Shown here: positions 20,892 through 31,781 of the stretch, in pieces | Layout of the letters: every line of letters starts with the position of its first letter | Numbering within the stretch: the first letter of the stretch is position 1 | Assembly (NCBI GenBank): GCA_933228895.1 | Contig: OW121854.1 | Location: 10,791,131-10,855,130, forward strand | Direction of reading: 5' to 3' | Source of the DNA: Platycnemis pennipes | Taxonomy: Eukaryota > Arthropoda > Insecta > Odonata > Platycnemididae | DNA length: 64,000 bases | Notes under the pieces: model-generated | What the model saw: the letters and a program-made list of their open reading frames with translations, nothing else | Told to the model about the DNA's origin: nothing | Databases searched by the model: none | Made by a program: the position numbers and the translations under genes

Positions 20892-21426
20892 GAACTCGAA
20901 CGTGTGCAGCGAAGACGGCAAGATTTGTCAAGGGCCGGTATGATAACCTTATTAGCGTAACCAGTCTATTAAATGAATTAAATTGGGAATCGTTGTCAGA
21001 TCGCCGGTTGAAATTTAGACTTAATCTCTTAAATAAATTCCAAGACCATATTTTCAGTGATGATGTTTAAAATATTTTGCGGACCCCAACTTGCTATGGC
21101 AGACTGGACCATAATCACAAAATTAGAGAATTAGATTGCCGAACTGACAGATTCAAAATGTCCTTTTTTCCTCGTACTATTAGGGACATGAATAACGGTA
21201 AATGTATCCAGTACGAGTGTAGCAATAGATAACATTGGTAGCTGCATGTTTGTATAAGGACTTAAAGCTAACCCTACTAACAGCATGTTTTTGCATGTAT
21301 GCTTTACTATTTTAATTTTTAATTACCAATTTTATGCATGATACATAGTGCATGTTTGGTGAGATTTCACCCCCTGCCACACACCTTTATGGTGGCTTGC
21401 AGTGTATTAGTAGATGTAGATGTAGA
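20892..21426 (+). pseudogene. LINE family B nested in T2
   Basis: Starts at the RT segment encoding RARFVKGRYDN and reads through ISVTSLLNELNWESLSDRR, with a stop near 21068. It retains the 3' UTR and a GTAGATGTAGATGTAGA tail. T2 word repeats lie directly on both sides, so the LINE is younger than T2. Confidence 0.88.
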
Positions 21427-21818
21427 AGAGAATATTCTCAATTTAAGAATATTTTTGTATTGGCTACCACTCTAGTGGGGTCCCCTCTAAATTTTCCCCT
21501 TAGATTTAAATTTCCCATAAATCCCCTAATTTCCTCTAAAGATCCCCTTTAAGAAAATATACTGGGCACCTGTTTAAGTGGGATCTACTCTTAAATCAAG
21601 AGAGCGCCTCTTGATTTAAGGAAATCTTTTTTTCAGTGTAAGCAGGCGCGAAGCATTCATCGAATTATACGCATTTTTTTCCCTCGAATATTTGCTGTAA
21701 AAAGCAAAACTCCCATGCCTCCTTCCTCAGCATGCTTCCTTGCCACTCAGGGAGACATCAAGGGCAATCACAAGAAATCGCGAAAGTGTGAGATTTGTGG
21801 GAGGAAAAACTCTCCTTA

Positions 21819-22085
21819 ATCTACATCCACGTCTACGTAATACCTTGCGAGCCACCACGAGGGTGTGTTGCAGGGGGGAAGATCATCAAACATGCAATAT
21901 TGACACGCAAATAAGAGCTATAACCCTAATACTTCATGGAGAGGTGTTAGATATTTGAGTAACTTGCGACTAGGTGGTTAGTAACTACAAATTAATGTTT
22001 AGAAAAACATTATCCTAATATATCGGCCATAAACAAATCTGGCGGATCTCCTTTGCACACGCTCTAACTATTTTATCATACCTTC
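21819..22085 (-). pseudogene. Short LINE with variant tail
   Basis: The reverse tail is divergent (TCTACGTAATACCTTGCGAGCC), with GTGGTTAGTAACTAC in the UTR and only a remnant of the RVQRRSARFVYGRY segment at the right edge. Most of the RT C terminus is deleted. The UTR words recur at about 240 in the window. Confidence 0.65.
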
Positions 22086-22104
22086 CTCGTACGGATACCA
22101 AATA

Positions 22105-22890
22105 TATCTATATCTACGACATACCCTGCAAGCCACCTCGAGGGTGTGTGGCAGGGGGTGCATCCACACCAGGAACTATGACACAGCAAACAAAAATGAA
22201 CACTACAAAACAAACACTACACCTTAAAAGTAATTGGGGAAAAAAAGAAGGAAAGCTACCAAATCCCAATCATGCAGACACACCCATGAATACCATGCAT
22301 GCAAAAAAAAGCAATGCATGTGAGTCACACGTTGATTTGAACATGCAGGTAATTATATAAAAAAATACTATTAACCTACTCTGAATATTACCTCTATTAT
22401 TATTACCGATTTACGCGATGTTTAACGTTCTGATCTCGAATAGTACGCGGAAAAAATGACATTTTAAACCTGTCCGTCCTGCAATCTATCTCCTTAATTT
22501 TATTAGAATTATCGAACCTACCATAATAGGTCGGATGATTAACGTCATTAATGAAATGTCCCTCCCTAAATTTTCCTAGAAGATTAAGTCTATAATTCAG
22601 CCTGCGTTGTGACAGCGATTCCCATCCCAATTCGGCTAACGTACCAGACACACTGCTTTCCCTATCGAAACACCCTTTTACATATCTCGCCGCTCTTCCT
22701 TGTACTCGATCTAATTCGTAAATTAAGCCTGCTTCATAAGGGTCCCATATACTCGCAGCTTATTCTAAGTGTGGTCTACCAATTGAAAAATAGCAACGTT
22801 TCTTCACACTCACCTCACTTTTCCCTAATATTCTTTTAATAAACCCCAACCTTCTATTAGCTTGACTGCATATTTCCCTAATATGTTTCC
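22105..22890 (-). pseudogene. LINE family C, 3' half
   Basis: A 3' tail (ATATCTATATCTACGACATACCCTGC) and a 270-bp UTR matching 6355-6703, then on the minus strand PRTIRDQNVKHR, DNSNKIKEIDCRTDRF, ELGWESLSQRRLNYRLNLLGKF and VQGRAARYVKGCFDR. The ORF is decayed upstream of that (22660-22890). It is the reference copy for family C here. Confidence 0.85.
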
Positions 22891-22896
22891 CCCAAA

Positions 22897-22996
22897 TACT
22901 AGCGGCATATTTGAAATGAGGCCTGACAATTGTAAAATAGCTTCTTTCTCATACTCTTATCATCGCATTTGCCTAGAACACTTTTTACGAATCCTA
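22897..22996 (-). pseudogene. LINE family E RT fragment, left half of a split target
   Basis: The minus strand reads RLGFVKSVLGKCDD and then a decayed LF.NCQ.SFQ segment. It corresponds to the RT piece immediately downstream of the SWGKHIREI block found at 27974-28203. It is cut at GTCTAGGG (22997-23004). Confidence 0.7.
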
Positions 22997-24319
22997 GTCT
23001 AGGGCAGGCCCCTGACACTTGTCGTCAAAAATGGCTCGCTTAGTGAGGCCGTGGCGAAAGCGGGAACTAATGGCAGCACTAGTAACTCCACCCAAGCATA
23101 AAGCTGATACAATCACCTTTGCGTCAAAACCTTGCATGGAAAGTGTTTCAGCAATTAAAATTTAGCCTACATCTTTAACAAAAAAACAATATTAATTATC
23201 TAACTCATCTTGTAGAGCCCACCATTGGAGAAATGACAAATATTTTCTTCGAAATAACATGATAGTAACAAAGGATGTCTGCGTTTTTCTAATGCTAGGA
23301 ACACTGTCATTAAGTTGAGAATAATACCAAAAGTTACTAAATAAATAAACCTTTACTCCATCTGATACTTGCCAAGCAGCATGATGAATCACTAACTATG
23401 ACGCCTGAGAAAAAGGAGCACAGAAAGTAGGTGTATTACAGAAACGTTTAAAATGAAAAAATGAAGTAACTAGCCCATGCGTAGTGATCACTTTTGTTGT
23501 AACCTTCTATCCACCCCCGGAACTGGAATAGCTGTAGATTGCACGAAATAAATTGAATGCCATTTATAAATTAGTAAATTTTATCTTAACTCGCTGAGTA
23601 ACTTTGTTAAACCATAATACAATTAATTACTAAATCCCCTAGCAGAGTTGTTCTAAAACACCCACTATCCCACTATCTATCCCACCTTATCTGCCCTTTT
23701 GGATGGTAGATATTAGGCCAAGCAATACCTTATGGACAGTAGTGAGGTTCAATTAAAACAGGAATTTTAAAAGACAAGAATTATTTCTTAAGATATTAAG
23801 AAAGAATTAAGATATCAACTCTTCGAAAATTTTGATTTTTTTAAAAATTGCGATTCTCTTTTTCAGCCTCACAATTTCTTCGTGTAGCAAACGGTCGCAT
23901 TCATACCATTATATAATGATTGATAATCTTTACCATTATCTCCTCCCTGTGCATTGAGCATGGAAATATTAAACCACCAGAGTCAACATTATCATCAATG
24001 ATCACTTTGTATGCATTAATAGATACAATATTAATTGCAAGCTTGTCCTCCACTGGCTTGATAAATTTAAAAAGATTTCTTATAAAGATGTATATTATTG
24101 ACCACTATATTTTTATGTAGACTTGTATATCGACCAAACTACTCCAGAAACCAAGTCTACATTTAAAAAGATTTGCATTTGGATGAACCATTCTACCCTC
24201 TGAGTGGCAATGATAAAACTGTGCAGCAGCATCAATGCCCAAAGGGTTTGGGGAACTGACAGCCGAAATGCATACTTGACAATTGCTGAATTTTTGTATT
24301 TGCTTACACAAATAGCCAG

Positions 24320-25312
24320 TCATCATCATAATGGTTCAACAATCCTAGGATTGGTTTCACGCAGCCCTCCACTCGATTCTTCTATTGGCCATCCTCTTCA
24401 TATTAGCGTAGTTCCTCTCTTTTACGTCCTTTACGACCTGCTCTATTTCACTCATACAAGGCCTGCCTTTTCCATTCTTCCCTTTCACTTTTCCTTCGAC
24501 GATTGTCTTCATCAGGCCATTGTGTCTTAAGATATGGCCCATTAGGTTGTCCCGTCTTTTTATAGTTTTTAGCAGAATTCCCTTTTCTCCCACTCTTCTT
24601 AGGACTTCTTCATTTGTCACTTGTCGATCCATTTTATCTTTATCATTCTTCGGTAGCACCATATTTCGAAAGCTATATTTCTACCCTTTTCTTCTCCGCT
24701 GCTGTCATCGTCGATACCTCACTGCCGTAAAGAAACAATTTATTTTAGAATTTCAAGCATTAAATTCAAATCTACGTTGTCAAAATCCTTCTCTAAATCC
24801 ACAAATTCAATTGAGGTTGCTTTGTTCTTCTCCATTCTCTTCTTTATAAGCAGCCAATGGGCCAATATTGCTTCTCTTGTACCCTTACTTTTCCTGAATC
24901 CGAATTGATCTTCATCCAGAAGCTCCTCTGCTTTTCATTCTACTCTTCTTTAGATGACCCTTGTCAATATCTTCGATGCATGTGTCGTCCAGGCTTATTT
25001 TATTTCCTAAACGTTTCGAATTTCTCCGCTCACTTCTTTTTGGGATTAGGAATTATGATGTTTCCAAGTCCCTGGGTATTTCTCCTGTTGAGTATATGTC
25101 GCAGATGGTTTTGTAGAGATCAGTTAATGTCTTCTCTCCTGCATTTTTTATTAGTTCTGCGGGGATATCATCAACTCCAGAAGCCTTATTCATCCGAAGA
25201 TCCCTTAATGCTGCATCGAATTCCGATCTTAATATTGATACTCCCATATTATCCTTTTCGACTTCGCTTTCCTCTTCAATCACGTTCGTGCTGATATTGT
25301 TTCCACATAGTA
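24320..25312 (-). pseudogene. RTE/BovB-like LINE fragment nested in the P element
   Basis: Carries the (ATC)n-type 3' end and the C-terminal block (LRRVGEKGILLKTIKRRDNLMGHILRHNGLMKT, in pieces) at 24357-24662. After an internal deletion of about 0.6 kb (junction near 24740) it resumes before the RT core and ends with SEFDAALRDLRMNKASGVDDIPAELIKN (in pieces) at 25053-25283. The deletion removes the VRQGCALSP and FADD boxes. Confidence 0.85.
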
Positions 25313-25370
25313 TATTAAGCTGTCAGTGACAGCTGGGAGCGAGTAATCATGCTCTATTGCATCCGCTGCA

Positions 25371-26930
25371 TCAGTCTCCCTCCTCTATAAACCCATTTAA
25401 CCTCTCCTTCAGTTTGGAGATTAAAGACTGTGAATTTGGACCCTTGGTATATATGTCTTTGATATCACTAATTTTAACAAGTGGCTCCAGTGGACTATTG
25501 TCCGTGGATACACAACTACCATACTTAGGAGCCTTCAAAATGCCAAAAACAGCCAACAATTAATACAGTTGGATAAATCCAATTGCTGACGGATTGGCTC
25601 TAGCTGATTGGCGTATGGCGACAAGCTTAATCGCACTGACATTTCATACCACAATATTATTCCATGTTTTTGAAATTCCATTTTGCCACAGAGCTGCCGC
25701 TTAAACAGCTCAAATAAACTCGTGTCAAATCCACACGAGGTATCCACTAAGGATAAATAGCGCCTCACAGTCATCACATTTGGCAGTGGGAAAATTTCAC
25801 TATCGCAAACAAATTTATACCCCGCACGTGAGCACACGTGAAAAAAGCATGCACAACAGTATCTAGTCTTCAGAATACCTTCTTCAATTAGTCTTACTTA
25901 GATTGGCTACATGTAGGATTTCTTTCAAGGCAGTCACCTGATTCTTATATTTGGGTAAGCTTCCACGTTTTCCAGGAACGAACCATCTGCCACTCTTCTT
26001 ATCGTTTCATGGACCTCCGTTTGCAACCTATCTCTCAAATTCTTCGCACGGATTTGCGACCGTTTGAAATTGGAGCTCCTATTCATCAGTGCTCAACACG
26101 TTGCCTTGTTGTTGGGGCTCAATTGACCTGTGAGACGTGTTCGGTTGGCTTTTTGCTTCTGAACTTCTGAAGCAATGTCGTCCTGGCTTGATTATAGTGA
26201 TTGCACATGTCACCGTTATCAATTATCAACTGGCTGTTTATGTGTCCCCACTGTCTGGAATTATCAATCAAGTAAACGCTGCTCTTCACCTCTATCGGTA
26301 TGTCACACAACACATTGTCGTGGCAAAATATTGCCGCATCTACTTTCCTTATGATTTGCTCTAAATCTGAGCAGCTTTCCACAGGCCCACTTTGAATGTT
26401 CAATCGCTCATTGTCTACCGTCTTTCCAAACACAGCAAAAGCCACAACACCGTCTTCCTTCACGACAATTTCTTTGAAAATCGCCGTACTTACTCTCCAA
26501 TCAGGCAACATCAATGATATTAGCTCAGTAAAAATCACCACTTTAGGCCCAAATTTAGGAAAACTTCTAACCCATGTGAATGACAGAGGTACATAAATTA
26601 CACAGTTCTTGAAACACAGAAATAGTTATTAGCACAGTTTCACTCATGATGGAGAGGGAGGGCTCTCCTTCATTTTCAGTAAACAAGTTTTTCCCTGGAT
26701 CAATTCTGATTCTCTTTGCCCGAGAAAACGTTTTCTTGACTATAGCTCTAGGAATGGACAAAAAGTGAGTCTCACATAAAAAAATGGCCTGGCTTGAGCT
26801 GAAAATTTGCTCTAGATGAAGCTCGTTGCCACTTGGAGATCTTATCGGGGTCTTTAGGAGCAGAAAAGAAGAATAGGCTCGATTTCGTCGAACCATTACT
26901 TTTTTGCAGCTCGGAGCAACACAGCTTCGC
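25371..26930 (-). pseudogene. P/THAP9-like transposase pseudogene
   Basis: Minus-strand segments from N to C: a THAP zinc finger at about 26930-26760 (CVAPSC, then in another frame FFSAPKDPDKISKWQ, then CETHF), split by frameshifts; a domain at 26541-26119 (VFGKTVDNERL, DLEQIIRKVD, WGHINSQ) typical of the region after THAP in transposon-type THAP proteins; a basic segment at about 26050-25870; then 25837-25535 with SEIFPLPNVMTVRRYL, CGFDTSLFELFK and ILWYEMSVRLSLSPY. The last matches the THAP9/P pattern LLFDEMS, but the Asp of the expected DEMS is Tyr, so catalysis is probably lost. A 25559-25371 frame may be the next segment. The multiple breaks make it non-functional. Confidence 0.75.
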
Positions 26931-27206
26931 GGCGTCTAGCTTTTCCACAATAAAGCTGATTCCTACTTCTGTCCACTAGCTTACACCGAAATGCAGTATG
27001 GAGCAGCACTATGGAAAACTATAATAGCAAAAAAGCTAAAATTGTGCATGTAAAATGCCAATTATCCATTCTCCTCCCTCAATCACAAGGATGTGGCTGA
27101 GCTCACTTGGGTGGAGTTACTGGTGGCGCCATTAGTTCGCACAAATTTCGCGGCCTCACTAAGAGCGCCAAAATCACAACACGGTAACAATAGGGAGTGT
27201 CAGAGG

Positions 27207-27965
27207 CCTGGGGGGTTATTTTGTAATCTCACTTTAGTGAGAATACGTCATACAATGTCACTTTTTCGTAGTTAAACTCCGCCACCCAGGCGGCGTGACC
27301 ATCTACGGATCTCAAGCGGTGAACTGCCGGTCATGTGCTGGTCTTTCAGACGATTCATCCGCTCTGATCCGTATCTTTCGACTCTTGATCCGTTTCATTA
27401 TCTCCGCCTGACATTAGTTCCCGTCTCATCTACATAAATAACGTGGCATGGAGCCACCATCGTTTCCACTAGAAGCTTGAGTTGGAAAGAAAGGCAAGAA
27501 CGAGAAAGATACAATCGATTTTTAATTGTATTTTTGGAATTTGCACAACGTGAAGAACTTAAACGTTCTTAAATCACGAATTGTATCTTATCAACAAATG
27601 ATTTCTTGAATGGAACACTATTGAGAAAATGAAAAATGATGAAACACTATTAACGTAAAATGTAGCGAGAAACAAATGCAAATTCCAATATTGGTATAAA
27701 GGAAATTATCGGACATGAATTATCCTGACAGGCCATCCGAATAATTAAAATGATATGGACAAGCAATTTTTCACTCACCTTCACCGTATTCCTCCATTTT
27801 TGAAGAAAGCGGTTGCCGTTGCCAGGCACTTGTTTGTTTATTCAACGACAGAAGCTTCGACAATTCACGATCCGTTCGTGAGCCGATCATTAAGAGAGCG
27901 AAACGGATCTCCCGCCTTCCCGCAAAGAGTCATTAAAAAGGTGAGATTACAAAATAACCCCCCTG
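27207..27965. mobile_element. Element X: inverted-repeat element next to the P element
   Basis: The left end CCTGGGGGGTTATTTTGTAATCTCAC and the right end (reverse complement CCAGGGGGGTTATTTTGTAATC and onward) form a 26-bp inverted repeat with one mismatch. The right end is followed by GTCTAGGG, which also precedes the P element at 22997. The interior has no recognised frame. On the minus strand, ATGGAGGAATACGGTGAAG followed by GTGAGT near 27775-27795 looks like a short first exon with a splice donor. It is either a separate MITE or the promoter end of a composite P-type element. Confidence 0.65.
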
Positions 27966-27973
27966 GTCTAGGG

Positions 27974-28203
27974 TGTGCTACACAAGCTATTTCCCTGATG
28001 TGTTTCCCCCATGACATGTCTTCAGTGATGGTGACGCCTACGTATTTAATAGATTCTACGTTAGATATTTTCTTTTCTTTGATGCAATAATTATTCCGGG
28101 GAAAGCTATTCTTTTTCCAAAAGTTCATTATCGCGATTTCTTCGAATTCACTTCTAGTTGCCAACTAACAACCAATCATCAATCGCATTTAAATCCTTTG
28201 CTA
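27974..28203 (-). pseudogene. LINE family E RT fragment, right half of a split target
   Basis: The minus strand encodes AIMNFWKKNSFPRNNY, KISNVESIKYVGVTITEDMSWGKHIREI (in pieces), colinear with the A-family segment NFWRRNN..YLGVTITKDLSWGRHIREI but clearly divergent. It ends at GTCTAGGG (27966-27973), where the P/X insertion begins. Confidence 0.78.
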
Positions 28204-28472
28204 AAGGATAGATTAATGACTGCAGTGAGACCATAGGAGCTAGAGACAGAGGAACAGCTGCAATTGATCTCGAACATATCCCGAGTGAAAGCTGTAGGAG
28301 TGGTATTTGAATGGTGTGAGAAAAATAGGCGTTCACTCCAAGATGGAGTTATGACTTCGTGAATTTCGGACCTTGATGCAAGCGATGGCTTGATGTGGAG
28401 AGTTATGGACGGTGATTGAAATTGCGCAAGTTGGAACAATCGTCCTGATGGTTTGAGCAATCGCTGGAAATT
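28204..28472. other. Unique insert between LINE E and LINE A
   Basis: About 270 bp without LINE similarity. Short minus-strand frames (28179-28481) are unrecognised. Confidence 0.3.
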
Positions 28473-29347
28473 GCTTAGCAAGGATTTAAATGCAATTCAA
28501 GAGTGGTACGACTAATGGTAGTTAGAAGTTAACCTTAAAAAGTGTGTAGCTATCAATTTTTGGAGGAGGAATAATTCGATAGAGCGGATCGCTCTATCGA
28601 ATTATTATAAAATTAATAACAAGCAGATCGAAAGCGTAGAAACCATAAAGTTTTTAGGTGTAACAATCACTAAAGATTTATCGTGGGGAAGACACATCCT
28701 GGAAATATGCGGCCGAGCGAAGAGAAAGCTAGGATTTATAAAAAGAGTACTTGGGAAATGGCCCCACCTTGAATATGCGACCAGTGTTTGGGATCCGAAT
28801 GAATTACGTTTGATCAGTGAACTAGACAGTGTGCAGCGTAGAGCAGCTAGGTTACTTCAAAGGTGCTACGATAGGTTGAGTAGCGTTTCAGATTTAATAC
28901 AAGAATTAGGGTGGGAGTCAATATCAGAGCGTAGGTTAAGGTACATATTAAATCTATTAGAGAAATTTAAATCGGATTGCTTTAGCGAAGATGTTAGGCA
29001 CATATTTAAAACACCAGCGTATTATGCTAGATTCGACCAGATAAGTAAGATTAGAGAGATATATTGTCGTACTGATAGATTCAAAATGTCATTTTTCCCC
29101 CGTACTATAAGAGAACAGAATAGGCAGCATAGCAAAGGGATAGGTAGGGGAAATATTTTAGAGTAGTCTGTAGTGCATGATGCATGTATTAACAACCAAC
29201 CCCTTAATTATTATGTAGATACTAACAATCTAGTTGCATGAGACCCTATAGTTGCTTGTTTGCATGCAAATAGTGCATGCATGGTGATCTTCACCCTCTG
29301 CCCCACACCCTCGCGGTGGCTTGCAGGGTATCGTGTAGATGTAGATG
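28473..29347 (+). pseudogene. LINE family A copy with a template-switch palindrome
   Basis: Starts in the RT just after the catalytic box (LLSKDLNAIQEWYD), covers NFWRRNN, YLGVTITKDLSWG and RVLGKW, and then lacks the CDEKTKERCYFSLVR segment. The open C terminus at 28810-29166 (SELDSVQRRAARLLQRCYDR) leads to a normal 3' UTR and tail. Around 28570-28606 the usual sequence is replaced by a perfect 17-bp inverted repeat. Confidence 0.88.
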
Positions 29348-29349
29348 GC

Positions 29350-29870
29350 ATTGATTTATAATTAGATAAATAGCTATTTTAACCGTTTCAGAGGCAAGAA
29401 CTGAAGTAAATAAATTAGTGACATCAAGAGACGCAAGTGTGGCATTTTTTGGTTGTTTAATATCAGAAGATACTTTTACAGATTCCAACGAATTCTTTAT
29501 CCCATAATTTTGCTTGAAGACTAAGCACATCCTAAACAATGTTGAGTTAAGTGGCTAACTTACGACATGGTGCTGCAACTTTTGACACCACTGGTCTGAT
29601 TGTACCTTCTATTTTGTGGGTTTTTAAAAGACTATAAAATCTTGAAGGTAAAGGGTCCATATTTATAAGAGCGTGTTTTTCACGCATATTGATAACTGTA
29701 GGACAAGTATTTAGAGTTTGTTTTGAAGTTAACTGGTGCCTTATAATTGGGTTCTTTGATAGAACAGCCGAAGTTGTTGTTAACCAGGAACGTATTACAA
29801 TGATCAATTAAGTCTCTCTTGCTTAGAACCGCAATGCTGTTGTAACTCTTGTCGCCTTGGCAGTATACTG
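29350..29870 (-). pseudogene. Penelope-like element RT fragment
   Basis: Minus-strand frames 29807-29547 and 29539-29345 encode motifs of Penelope-like RTs: RDLIDHCNTFL before the first frame, PLPSRFYSLLKTHKIEGTIRPVVSK (in pieces), APCRKLAT, and then LASLDVTNLFTSV. The family equivalents are PRFYGLPKIHK..LRPIVS and LVSFDVxSLFTNxP. A stop splits the two frames near 29540. No GIY-YIG endonuclease is present, and both ends are truncated. Confidence 0.8.
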
Positions 29871-30427
29871 TGTGTACTTCACTCGATATAGCTTGATCTC
29901 GACGAACGCGTTGGTGACTGGAGAGAAAGGGAGAGATAATCTCCGCTGCTGGATTCCCAATCCCTTGCCTTTGCTCGACGATAGTTATTTCTCAATCCGC
30001 TGCCCGGTTGAGCACGGCGTCATCGGACGAATTACTCGAAAGGGCAAACTATTCTGCCCTTGGTGAAGCACTTGGAGCTCCTTTTCCGAGAACTCATATG
30101 GATTCGCAAATTTTGGATAGAAACTGAAATCGTGAGCACTGCTTCCATTAGAACAATGAAAACTTTGAGCTTCTCCAGCACTAGCCGCCTTTAAGCTTTC
30201 GAGTTTTTTTATGCACAACGGATAACTTACGGAAGGCAATGTCACTACAATGAATTTTAATGTAGTCCTAACGCCTCAGCCAATCACGCCAATGAAAAGA
30301 GTAGGCAGGGTCAAAATGTAGATGATGAGAAACGGAATCTCGATTGTTAACCAGATTTTGAGTTCCTCCTTTAACCTCTTATTACCATCGATATTTATTA
30401 CTTAATTAAGTTTAATTACTTAATTCA
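29871..30427. other. Unique sequence, no recognised gene
   Basis: Frames at 29857-30066 (plus) and 29985-30245 (minus) overlap antisense to each other, with no recognised domain. A GC-richer patch lies at about 29930-30070. Confidence 0.3.
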
Positions 30428-30826
30428 TATTTTCAGTGATGGTGTTAAAAATATTTTGTGAACCCCAACTTACTATGGTAGACTGGACCATGATGACAAA
30501 ATTAGAGAAATTGATTGCCGAACTGACAGATTCAAAATGTTATTTTTTCCTCGTACAATTAGGGATATGAATAACGGTAGATATATCCAATACGAGTGTA
30601 GCAATGGATAACATTGGTAGCTGCATGTTGGTACAAGGACTTGAAGCTAACCCAACTAACAGCATGTTTGCTTTGCTATTTTTATTTTTTTTAAATAGTG
30701 AAGTTTAGAACAGTATATAAATACTAATCCTTTTTTATGCATGATATATAGTGCATGTTTGGTGAGACTTCACCCCTTGCCACACACCTTTATAGTGGCT
30801 TGCAGGGTATTATGTATGTGTAGATA
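30428..30826 (+). pseudogene. LINE family B, short 3' copy
   Basis: Starts at TTTCAGTGATGGTGTTAAAAATATTTTG, reads TPTYYGRLDHDDKIREIDCRTDRFKMLFFPRTIRDMNNGRYIQY (in pieces) to a stop, then the 3' UTR with a slightly damaged tail (TTATGTATGTGTAGATA). Confidence 0.85.
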
Positions 30827-31746
30827 ATAGTTGAAAACAATGCCACTTACTTATGTGCTGTAAATTTAAAGAAGCATTCTGACGTGCTACTTAGTCTCAA
30901 AGCCGCTCTCTCAAAGTCTCAATAACCTCCTCGGTAGCAGTGCCTATCACAATGCCCCATCTACCGCGGAGAATGACATTTTCTAGTTCTTGTTCCTATC
31001 TTTGAATTGACTCAATAGTTCAACGTGCCGCGGTGCACTGCAATTAGTGGTGATGGTTTATGATACTGGGTGCTCGCGAACGTTTGCCCTTAGAAATGCA
31101 ATGTGATGCGATTGGGCGATTTGGAATCATTTCTTGTCGGAACATCCTGCCTTACGACGTTGTTATTGACAGGCGTCGAAATATGAAATAATCATAAAAA
31201 ATAATGCCGTCAGGAGATGTTTGAATGTATATTTCAATTTAATGACCCTCAATAATTATATATATTTTTAATTAATTACTGATACAGCTGCCCTGTTTCA
31301 TTTTTAGATTCCAAATGCATTTAAAAACTTGGCGAAATAGCAATTTAGTCTTCAAGGCATTAAATCCAACTTAAATCCAAATGTTCGGAGGAGGTCTTAT
31401 CTCTCTCTGGTCAAACTCCCGGCCGAACTTTATTGGTTGTTTCTCGACGGAAATAACTTCCGGTTCCCCGACAATAGATGGACTGCGATCGCACGCGTGC
31501 ATACATCCCGGCCAGTTCAGCTGCGTTCGCCTTGAAGCGGTTTCGCTGATCCACTCCGAATCCACGCCAGCTGCCAAGAAGGAAGGCTGACGCCAGCAAT
31601 CGGACTTCTTTCCATTCCCCAGAGAATTTTTAGGGGTTGGGTGGCGAAAGGGGCAAGTTTGTCTCAATCTCACCCCAATAATGGCGTGTTATTATTATTA
31701 TTCTCTTATAGCGAGCATGAGTGTTTACGAAATAATGAACTGGAGT
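30827..31746. other. Unique sequence, no recognised gene
   Basis: An AT-rich stretch, then a more balanced segment (31380-31620) open on both strands (31381-31590 plus; 31371-31673 minus). I recognise neither frame, and the mutual overlap argues against a real gene. Confidence 0.3.
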
Positions 31747-31781
31747 GAGTGCAGCGAAGCACGGCAACATTTGTAAGGGGT
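31747..31781 (+). pseudogene. 35-bp family B RT scrap
   Basis: GAGTGCAGCGAAGCACGGCA and the following TTTGTAAGGGG match the family B sequence encoding VQRRSARFVKG on the plus strand. It is directly followed by the reverse tail of the next LINE B with no spacer. Confidence 0.6.

Larger units (their letters stand above)
19978..21638. mobile_element. T2: DNA transposon with CACTGAAAAAA ends and TTAAGAATA words, carrying a nested LINE B
   Basis: The ends are CACTGAAAAAACAGTATTCT and, reverse complemented, CACTGAAAAAAAGATTTCCT, flanked by TA at 19976-19977 and 21639-21640. The interior carries repeated palindromic words such as GTATTCTTAATTTAAGAATAC and ATATTCTCAATTTAAGAATAT, plus an inverted repeat of about 100 bp (20165-20262 against 20420-20522). 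A family B LINE interrupts it at 20892-21426. No transposase frame is visible, so it is presumed non-autonomous. Its layout parallels T1. Confidence 0.82.
23005..27210 (-). mobile_element. P-superfamily DNA transposon with decayed THAP/P transposase
   Basis: The left end CAGGCCCCTGACACTTG mirrors the right end (reverse complement CAGGCCTCTGACACTCC), and similarity continues for about 100 bp inward (CTTAGTGAGGCCG, ACTAATGGC, AGTAACTCCACCCAAG). Between them, minus-strand pieces of a P/THAP9-type transposase occur in the correct order. An RTE fragment is inserted at 24320-25312. The stretch 23110-24320 has no recognised frame. Confidence 0.75.
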
